IMG/VR virus record: IMGVR_UViG_3300030060_002738
Span: 34,041 to 98,040 of that record
Direction: 5' to 3' (one strand)
DNA: 64,000 bases
Source of the DNA: a virus
The position numbers were made by a program, and so were the translations under genes. Position 1 is the stretch's first letter, and each line of letters begins with the position of its first letter. Below are positions 20,613 through 27,015 of the stretch, piece after piece. The notes under the pieces are model-generated. The model was not told where the DNA came from. It ran no database searches and saw only the letters and a program-made list of their open reading frames with translations.

Positions 20613-21020
20613 ATGCCAATTCGTAAAGTCAAAGGAGGATACAAGTGGGGCAAGAAGGGCAAGGTCTATCGAAGTCGTAAAGGTGCTGAGAGACAAGCAG
20701 CCGCCGCTTATGCTTCAGGCTACAAGAAGTCAATGAATTGGTTTGATACTCTAAAGAGAGACAAGAAAGACATGAGAGTTGGTACTGTTTATCCTTCAGA
20801 TAGAGAAGGTAAGAAAATTATGATGCTAACCCATGAAGGAAAGAAGATTCATGCTGGTGCTAAAGGCTACGGTAATTACAAGAGAAAGGGTAAGAATCGT
20901 GGAGGTGGAACACACAAAGACCCTGCTAGGAGAAAGAATTTCAGAGCAAGGCATAACTGTGACCAATGTAAAGGTAGAATTACTACCCCTAAGTGCCTAG
21001 CATGTAAAAAACTGTGGTGA
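20613..21020 (+). CDS. Two-module basic protein with an internal W-LK motif
   Basis: ATG 20613 (MPIRKVKGGYKWGKKGKVY) matches a short module common in phage proteins (GGYKWG-GK-Y-x-R-AE-QAAAAYASGY); GTG 20604 is an alternative start. Immediately after YASGYKKS comes MNWFDTLKRD, the tag, then a second basic module ending in DPARRKNFRARHNCD, also a known phage motif, and CDQCKG-CLACKKLW, a zinc pair. The tag thus sits exactly between two modules. This could mean a processed precursor or an internal start at ATG about 20734; no strong ribosome site is visible there. Confidence 0.65.
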   Translation: MPIRKVKGGYKWGKKGKVYRSRKGAERQAAAAYASGYKKSMNWFDTLKRDKKDMRVGTVYPSDREGKKIMMLTHEGKKIHAGAKGYGNYKRKGKNRGGGTHKDPARRKNFRARHNCDQCKGRITTPKCLACKKLW

Positions 21021-21025
21021 GAGAG

Positions 21026-21202
21026 ATGAATTGGAAAGAGACATTGAAGAAACAAACAGAGAACGAACCTAAAATGGTTGACCCTGCTCAACAAGAGGAG
21101 ATGGACAAGGCACTTGTTGGAGGTCAGAAGGAACTCGACAAAGACAAGGATGGAGACATTGATGCTAAAGATTTCAAACAACTAAGGGAGGAAAGGAAAT
21201 GA
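21026..21202 (+). CDS. W-LK-tagged single EF-hand microprotein (58 aa)
   Basis: ATG 21026 gives MNWKETLKKQTE; the preceding stop is at 21018-21020. After a short linker the loop DKDKDGDIDAKDF has Asp at EF-hand positions 1, 3, 5, 7 and 12, Gly at 6 and Ile at 8, which is a canonical calcium-binding loop. A single EF-hand usually needs a partner or dimer. Calcium sensing during assembly or entry is an inference. Confidence 0.65.
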   Translation: MNWKETLKKQTENEPKMVDPAQQEEMDKALVGGQKELDKDKDGDIDAKDFKQLREERK

Positions 21203-21429
21203 CAGAGAAAAAGAAAGGAGTAAGAGAATTGGAAAGAGAACTAGCAGAAGCAAGAGCAGAGCAATACGCTCACCACAGTAGAAGTGTGACAAAGAACAGG
21301 GACTTCTCTGTTGGGGGTGTTGACCCTAATGCTGTGAAGAAGGAGAGACCTGATACAGCAGATGTTCCTGATGCAATCCTACTACCTAAGAAAAAGAGGT
21401 CAAGAACACCGAACAACCCTTGGGGATGA
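21199..21429 (+). CDS. Hypothetical charged protein (76 aa)
   Basis: ATG overlaps the previous stop (ATGA) and its stop overlaps the next ATG. The N-terminal half is a charged helix (VRELERELAEARAEQYAHH), the rest extended and Pro-rich (ILLPKKKRSRTPNNPWG). It has no tag, unlike its neighbours. Function unknown. Confidence 0.6.
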   Translation: MTEKKKGVRELERELAEARAEQYAHHSRSVTKNRDFSVGGVDPNAVKKERPDTADVPDAILLPKKKRSRTPNNPWG

Positions 21430-22517
21430 TTCAGATGGCGCAGGATTTCATGGATATCTTGCGTAAGAAGAAGGATGAAGATTTCTTTACTGGCGAGGAG
21501 GATATCACTGATTTCCAAAGAGATGTCGAACAGGACACTGATGAGGGAACGACTGACACCATGATGGGCAGGTTGGATAGAGATACTAGACAAGGGATAA
21601 GCGGTGCAGAGGCAGCAGACGAACTAGATGCGAAGAGAAAGAAGAAGTTGCAGGAAAAGGCAGTTAGTGCGAAGAACCTACAAATGTGGGGAAGGATACT
21701 AGAAACCTTCAGTAAAAACCCTGACATCACGGCTAATGAAATACGGGATGCAGTAAAGGAGTTCAGTAAATCTTTCTTGATTCCAAGAAATAGAAGCAAA
21801 GATAAGATAAACAGATTCTATCAGAGTATAATAACACAACAAGCAGACCCTAAACTCTTGAACTTGTTTTTTGCCAAGCCTGAAGATAAAGGCATACAAG
21901 TTTCAGGAGATGTAGAAGCACTTGGCTTCGACCTCTCAGAAGTAGAAAGGGAATATAATGGACAAGAATCGCTTGATATTCTAAGAGAGTTCTTTGAAGC
22001 AACTGCTGATATGCCTAGAGATTTGCTTACTGGTAAGAAGATGACGAGGAGTAAATTGGACAGGTTAGAAGCCATGCTCATAAACACAGCAAAAATGGAT
22101 ACCGATAATCTCCCTAAAGACCCTAAGCAGATACTGAAACTTTTCAGAGAAATAGTATTGACTCTTGATAGATACAAGGAAAATGAACAGTCTAAACTTA
22201 GCAAAGAAGACTCGACTATTGATAGTAAGGATAGAAATTGGGAAATGAAAGTCGAACCCGGTGAGTTTTCCTATCAAACAGAGACAGAAGTATTCGATAT
22301 AAATCCCTCTGTTCTAGGTAGTGTAGAGGTTCTACTAGACAATCTTGAGAACATGATGAACGATGTAACACAAAGAAAAACTAACTCTGATGATACAGAT
22401 GAAGTAGATAGTTTGGATAAACTGCTGAAGCAGATGAAGAGTTTAATTAAAGTAACAATAGGAGATTACAAATTCAAACTCTCAGATGATGAAACAAGGG
22501 CAATTAAAATTAACTGA
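21426..22517 (+). CDS. Helical head-block protein with F-variant tag (363 aa)
   Basis: ATG 21426 overlaps the previous stop. The N-terminus MIQMAQDFMDILRKKKDEDF has the tag pattern with Phe in place of Trp. The remainder is acidic and helical, with paired segments such as LQMWGRILETFSK and KQILKLFREIVLTLDRY. No family recognised. Position and tag variant suggest a head-internal or assembly protein. Confidence 0.6.
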   Translation: MIQMAQDFMDILRKKKDEDFFTGEEDITDFQRDVEQDTDEGTTDTMMGRLDRDTRQGISGAEAADELDAKRKKKLQEKAVSAKNLQMWGRILETFSKNPDITANEIRDAVKEFSKSFLIPRNRSKDKINRFYQSIITQQADPKLLNLFFAKPEDKGIQVSGDVEALGFDLSEVEREYNGQESLDILREFFEATADMPRDLLTGKKMTRSKLDRLEAMLINTAKMDTDNLPKDPKQILKLFREIVLTLDRYKENEQSKLSKEDSTIDSKDRNWEMKVEPGEFSYQTETEVFDINPSVLGSVEVLLDNLENMMNDVTQRKTNSDDTDEVDSLDKLLKQMKSLIKVTIGDYKFKLSDDETRAIKIN

Positions 22518-22538
22518 GCATACACAGGAGGCAACCAC

Positions 22539-22868
22539 ATGACATGGCAGGAGATACTGAAAGCCTCCGAGTTTCTAGAGAAACTAGAGCCAAAACAGAA
22601 GAAGAAGATAAAGAAACTTCTTCAGTCAACACAGCCAACTGAGTACATGGGACAAGAGATGACGAAGTTAGAAGATGTCATTAAGGAGATGGAAGACCTC
22701 GATTTAGTAAAAACAGACAAACTACTCACAAAGAAGATGAAGTCCTTCCGTGAGAAGAATCTAGACATACTCGCAAGTGCTGCTGAACTTCGCAAAGATT
22801 ATCAAACGCTCTATGACCAAATCAGGAGCGTAGCATACCCAAAGGGTGACAAGGAGGAAAAGAAATGA
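22539..22868 (+). CDS. W-LK-tagged helical protein (109 aa)
   Basis: ATG 22539 follows ACAGGAGGCAACCAC (GGAGG ribosome site) and begins MTWQEILKASEF. Charged and helical throughout, including KKKIKKLLQSTQ and VIKEMEDLDLVKTDKLL. Its stop overlaps the next start (ATGA). No enzymatic motif. Confidence 0.65.
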   Translation: MTWQEILKASEFLEKLEPKQKKKIKKLLQSTQPTEYMGQEMTKLEDVIKEMEDLDLVKTDKLLTKKMKSFREKNLDILASAAELRKDYQTLYDQIRSVAYPKGDKEEKK

Positions 22869-23191
22869 ATTGGTTTGACATAATGAAAATATACGGCAAT
22901 GAAGAGGAGAATAATCTACCTAGAGAAATACTTGACCTTCTTGAGAAGTTAGAAGAAATAGAAACAGACTACAATGCTAAGGTGGATGAATTTGATTACG
23001 AGTTAAGCGAAACATGTGAAAAGATACTTGACTTTGTACAGAATGATGCAAATTTGGAAGGTAAGAATAAAAATGTCCTAATAAACATAACTAGAGAACA
23101 TCAGAGGAAGTCAGTTTCAGAAAGTGACTATGAAACAGTATATCACTATTTCACAGATATCTATACCGAATTAAACGAGGTGGAAGAGTGA
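22865..23191 (+). CDS. W-MK-tagged acidic helical protein (108 aa)
   Basis: Begins MNWFDIMKIYGNEEE, then acidic helices (EILDLLEKLEEIETDY; ETCEKILDFVQND) and a final YHYFTDIYTEL helix. Coupled on both sides by overlapping start and stop. No recognised family; assigned to the tagged head-block group. Confidence 0.65.
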   Translation: MNWFDIMKIYGNEEENNLPREILDLLEKLEEIETDYNAKVDEFDYELSETCEKILDFVQNDANLEGKNKNVLINITREHQRKSVSESDYETVYHYFTDIYTELNEVEE

Positions 23192-23367
23192 GTTGGTTTG
23201 AAACACTAAAGGGAGATTGTGGCACAGAGAAGTCAGATGAGATGGCAAGAGTTACAACAACAGCCTCCACCGGACAAGACAAAGAAGCGGCCAAGAGGAC
23301 TGAGGATAAAGAAGCAGAACTATTGGCTATGATACGTGAGAGAAACAAGAAAGCGAGGGGAAATTAA
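23188..23367 (+). CDS. W-LK-tagged microprotein (59 aa)
   Basis: GTG 23188 overlaps the previous stop (GTGA) and encodes MSWFETLKGDCGTEK, then a Thr/Ala-rich linker and a charged helix (EAELLAMIRERNKKARGN). Its stop at 23365-23367 abuts the next ATG at 23368. The tag and perfect packing between neighbours are strong support despite its size. Confidence 0.65.
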   Translation: MSWFETLKGDCGTEKSDEMARVTTTASTGQDKEAAKRTEDKEAELLAMIRERNKKARGN

Positions 23368-23685
23368 ATGACATGGCATGACATACTAAAAGCACCTCCA
23401 ATAAGAAACCCTAGAGAATCAGAGTTTGATGATAGAAGTAATGACAATCTATCATTGCCTGAGTATGTTGATTTGTTCAGAGAGAAAGTAGACCCAATAA
23501 TAAGAGAAGCAGGTGAAAGGGAAGAAAAGTATGCAACCATTAAACTCACTGACTTGAAAATGACACGGACAAAGGCACAAGAAATAGCAAGGGAACTATA
23601 TAGGGACAAAGGCTACGCCGCAATATTTGCTGGTTCAGATGGTGAATTAACATTCAAACTAGAAGGGGAACAAAGGAAGTATTAA
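23368..23685 (+). CDS. W-LK-tagged protein with small alpha/beta domain (105 aa)
   Basis: Begins MTWHDILKAPPIRNP. After a disordered stretch come helices (EYVDLFREKVDPIIREAGE; KAQEIARELYRDKGY) and a terminal hairpin (AAIFAGSDGELTFKLEG). ATG directly follows the stop of the 23188 gene. Family unknown. Confidence 0.65.
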   Translation: MTWHDILKAPPIRNPRESEFDDRSNDNLSLPEYVDLFREKVDPIIREAGEREEKYATIKLTDLKMTRTKAQEIARELYRDKGYAAIFAGSDGELTFKLEGEQRKY

Positions 23686-23687
23686 AG

Positions 23688-23912
23688 ATGAGCAAAAAAG
23701 AAGAAAAAGACGAAATGTTACTATTAATGAAAGAACTTGTGAACAAGGTCAACGCCTTGGAGCAAGCAGTATACAACAAGGACAACCTACTGATGAAGTC
23801 AGGATATGTTGTTCGTGAGACTCCAACACCAGTTATGAACAATACACAAGTTCCTGATGGTGGTCAAATGTCTTGGGATGAGATTCGCAAGATGACGGAG
23901 AAAATGGGGTGA
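23688..23912 (+). CDS. Coiled-coil protein with C-terminal W-RK motif (74 aa)
   Basis: The N-terminal half is a coiled coil (MLLLMKELVNKVNALEQAVY). The C-terminus reads MSWDEIRKMTEKMG, the tag motif placed at the end rather than the start. The scaffold at 28257 ends in a similar MSWGDIHNLARK. A coiled-coil adaptor presenting the motif is an inference. Confidence 0.6.
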   Translation: MSKKEEKDEMLLLMKELVNKVNALEQAVYNKDNLLMKSGYVVRETPTPVMNNTQVPDGGQMSWDEIRKMTEKMG

Positions 23913-23917
23913 GATGA

Positions 23918-24409
23918 ATGCCTGAGAGAGTTACGAAAGAAGAGAAAATAGTTGAATTAGCAATACTGAAAGCCAAAGAGATTCTACAAGAGGCAGGACA
24001 TCTTGGAAGATTGAAACTCGATGAGGATGTCATGGGAGAGGAGATGAAAGTCAAGAAACCCAAGAAGAACCCATCAGAGGTTAAGATGGGAGATATGAGC
24101 AACATCGATGGCAAGGAGGATAAGACCAATGATGGAACTATGAAAAAGTTCGATGCTCTATGTGATGAGATTAGAAAACAGTTTGCTGAAGGAAGTATAG
24201 AGCAACGGCAATCTGATGCATTATCAGGACATAAAAATATGCTAGAAGAACTACTTAATGAACTACAAGAAAAGTTCCGCCAAGCACCCCCTGACAAGAG
24301 AACTAAGATAGAAAATGATATGCGAGCAATGATTAGGGAAATGAAGACTGTTAGAGATGTTCAACCTGCTGACCTTGCAAAACCCCCTATGGCACGAAGG
24401 TTTGGATAA
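23918..24409 (+). CDS. Hypothetical charged protein (163 aa)
   Basis: Starts MPERVTKEEKIVELAILKAK, which holds an ILKAK string without Trp. A Lys/Pro-rich linker (KKPKKNPSEVKMGD) separates it from a C-terminal helical part (HKNMLEELLNELQEKFRQ) ending in PPMARRFG. No family recognised. It lies just before the ligase gene, with a three-base gap. Confidence 0.6.
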   Translation: MPERVTKEEKIVELAILKAKEILQEAGHLGRLKLDEDVMGEEMKVKKPKKNPSEVKMGDMSNIDGKEDKTNDGTMKKFDALCDEIRKQFAEGSIEQRQSDALSGHKNMLEELLNELQEKFRQAPPDKRTKIENDMRAMIREMKTVRDVQPADLAKPPMARRFG

Positions 24410-24412
24410 GGG

Positions 24413-26977
24413 ATGAAAACATCAGGCGTATCCTTTGAAAAGGAAACTAAGGCTCTATCAAAAAGAGTTCTAGATTTCTTTGAGAGGGTGCGTTACGCAT
24501 ACCTATCTGCAAAGGAGAACCCGAAGGAGTACGGTAAGAACTGGAAGGCAACCGTCAAATCCATCCGTGAAGAGTATGATGGGCTAGGAGAGTTCGCTAG
24601 TGAACTGAAAGAGAACGTCAAGGAGAAGGAACTCTTTGACGACAAGGTGTATGATGCTGAGAGTCTACTTGCTAGAAGGGTGTATGAAGACATAAAGAGA
24701 ATGCGATTTGAGTCAAAGGGAGCGGCAGACCCGTTTTCAGAACAACTAGGAAATAAGGTCTTAGAAGTCCTATTAGACGACAAGGCTACTTTCGCTGCAT
24801 TCATTCACTATGCTTTGAGAAGTCACTCCAACCCACTGCCTAAGAAAGCATGGAAAGAGAGCAAACTAAAGCCTGACGAAATAACTCAGGGATACATGGG
24901 ATTGGACTTAGAAGAGAGAGATATTCCTCTATACATCATTGAGCATTATGGTGATGATAAGGACTCTAGGAGAGTGCAAGGAAAGTTCAAAGAAGCACTT
25001 GGTATTTTAGAGGAAGTATACAACAGCAGTTATACAGAAGACAAGTGGGAAGCCTTGAGAGATATCGATATCGCAAAGTCCGAGGAAATGAAAGAGGACA
25101 TTGATTTCATCATACCCAACAAACCGATGTATAGAATCTTTGAGTTAGATGACATGAAAGACATCAAGGGGCTGAGTGGAGAGTATGTCGTACAAGAGAA
25201 GTATGATGGAATGAGAATACAAATCCAAAAGGTCAACAAGGACATCAAGATATACTCATACAATGAAAAGGACATCACGGATAAATGTCCTGAGATTGTA
25301 GAGAAGATGCAGAAAAAGGGGATTGGTGACTGCGTTCTAGATGGCGAACTACTACTGTTTCAAGGAGACGATGCACTACACAGAGCGAGTGTGATAACTC
25401 ACATCTTCAAGAAGAAGATACCCGATACAAGACTAAGAGCGCATGTCTTTGATGTTATGAAGCACGAAGGTAAGGACTTGATGGATGAACCTCTAAGAGA
25501 AAGGATAAACATTCTATTCTATCAATACTCGCAACACTCATCAGATGAATTGGCTTTCCCTTCCAAGAAGGATACAAGGATTGCTGACTCTATGGAGGAA
25601 GTCGGAGAGTATGCAGAGAAGATAATGGAGATGCCAACCTCGGAAGGTGTTGTCATCAAGGACATCGAATCTACATACTACATGGGTAGGAAGAAGAACC
25701 CTAAGTGGATTAAGTGGAAGAAGTTCGTGGATTTAGATGTCATAGTCCTAGAAGACAGGAAGACCAAAAGCGGTTTGCATTCATACACTATGGGAATAGG
25801 GCCATTGACTGCTGAACAGACTAGAGAGATGAAGACAATTGAACTCGATGATAAGAACTACCTCCCTGTTGGTAAGGCATTGAATACCAAAGTAGAGGTT
25901 GATATTGGAGATATCATTCGTGTCAAGGTTGATGAGGTTACTAAGAAGGGCAAGGGATTCAGTCTCTACTCTGCTAAAGTCATAGAGTTGCCTGAAGTAG
26001 AAGAGTCAGACAAGTTGGAGACATTGGAGCAACTAGCCACTAAGACGAAGAAAGCCCTGATACCGAAACATCCTTTCATCAGACCATCTGATTTGACTAG
26101 CCCTCTCACAGTCATATCAGAATTACAGAGAGAAAAGAAGAACAAGAGGAGGATAAAGAAATATCTTGTTACCGATTATGTTCATGGTGAAGCAGAGATA
26201 ATCTGTAAGCATGAACTAGAGGGGTTCACAATCTATGGGTTCGATGGTGATTCCCTAATGCAGAAGAATGCACTTTACAATATGGATGAATGGAGAGGAC
26301 AACTAGAGAAACTAATGAAGTCTCGGAAGTCCAAACTCAGAGTTGCAATTAGAAAAATCATAGAGGAGAATCAGAAACCCGTAGATTTCGATGAGTTAGA
26401 TGAGAAACTGAGAATTACCGAGGAAGATGCATATGATGAAATCTTTGAGGGCAAACCAAAGAACCTCTTGGCATGGATGAAGAATCAAGATGCTTTCATC
26501 TTTATTTCTCCTGACAAGTTTGATGTTTCTCCTGAGAATATAGAGAAGGATGAGGATAAGGAATTAACAGGAGAGTTTGAAGTCAGACAGCGTGAGGATG
26601 GAAACTTAGATTTCATAATAGAGACTGATAACAAGAGAATGGCTTGGTTAATTGACCTAGAAAAGCCTGAAGATATCTTTGATTTATTTGGTAAGTCAGG
26701 AAAGTTCCCTGCTATGGTATCAGAGAAGATAGACAGCACAAAAGTCATTGATAGCGGAGAACTGTTGTTTGGTGTTCAACGAGATGGTTATCATGAATAT
26801 CGAATGGAAGGAGATAAGTTCCAAACTAGAATACACTTCAGAGTTGTTCCACTAGATGAGAAAAAGTCTTGGATAGTATTTACAGGCAAGAAACAGGACA
26901 TGTTAGAAGATACTTCTGATGAAGGAATCATCGATATTAGAAAAGACAAGTTTAGTAATTTACAACTACCTGAATAA
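24413..26977 (+). CDS. ATP-dependent DNA ligase with a long C-terminal extension (854 aa)
   Basis: Seals nicks in DNA using ATP. Nucleotidyltransferase motifs are in order: I K263-YDG-MR (adenylated Lys), III D310-GEL, IIIa VFDVM near 345, IV E411-GVVIK, and V KWIKWKK around 431-437. An OB-like segment follows (DLDVIVLEDRKTKSG). The 250-residue helical N-terminus suits the DNA-binding domain of archaeal-type ligases. The last 300 residues exceed the usual 550-600 length, with no assigned function. It lies among head genes, not replication genes, but lacks the W-LK tag. Confidence 0.85.
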   Translation: MKTSGVSFEKETKALSKRVLDFFERVRYAYLSAKENPKEYGKNWKATVKSIREEYDGLGEFASELKENVKEKELFDDKVYDAESLLARRVYEDIKRMRFESKGAADPFSEQLGNKVLEVLLDDKATFAAFIHYALRSHSNPLPKKAWKESKLKPDEITQGYMGLDLEERDIPLYIIEHYGDDKDSRRVQGKFKEALGILEEVYNSSYTEDKWEALRDIDIAKSEEMKEDIDFIIPNKPMYRIFELDDMKDIKGLSGEYVVQEKYDGMRIQIQKVNKDIKIYSYNEKDITDKCPEIVEKMQKKGIGDCVLDGELLLFQGDDALHRASVITHIFKKKIPDTRLRAHVFDVMKHEGKDLMDEPLRERINILFYQYSQHSSDELAFPSKKDTRIADSMEEVGEYAEKIMEMPTSEGVVIKDIESTYYMGRKKNPKWIKWKKFVDLDVIVLEDRKTKSGLHSYTMGIGPLTAEQTREMKTIELDDKNYLPVGKALNTKVEVDIGDIIRVKVDEVTKKGKGFSLYSAKVIELPEVEESDKLETLEQLATKTKKALIPKHPFIRPSDLTSPLTVISELQREKKNKRRIKKYLVTDYVHGEAEIICKHELEGFTIYGFDGDSLMQKNALYNMDEWRGQLEKLMKSRKSKLRVAIRKIIEENQKPVDFDELDEKLRITEEDAYDEIFEGKPKNLLAWMKNQDAFIFISPDKFDVSPENIEKDEDKELTGEFEVRQREDGNLDFIIETDNKRMAWLIDLEKPEDIFDLFGKSGKFPAMVSEKIDSTKVIDSGELLFGVQRDGYHEYRMEGDKFQTRIHFRVVPLDEKKSWIVFTGKKQDMLEDTSDEGIIDIRKDKFSNLQLPE

Positions 26978-26978
26978 C

Positions 26979-27009
26979 CACCTACTTCTTATAGTAAGAG
27001 AAATAGGTG
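26979..27009 (+). terminator. Hairpin between ligase and protease genes
   Basis: CACCTA (26979-26984) pairs with TAGGTG (27004-27009), and within it TCTTA (26987-26991) pairs with TAAGA (27095-equivalent at 26995-26999) around a TAG loop. The right arm overlaps the region before GTG 27016. It could attenuate transcription, mark RNA processing, or modulate the protease start. No T-run follows. Confidence 0.35.
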
Positions 27010-27015
27010 CAGTGA

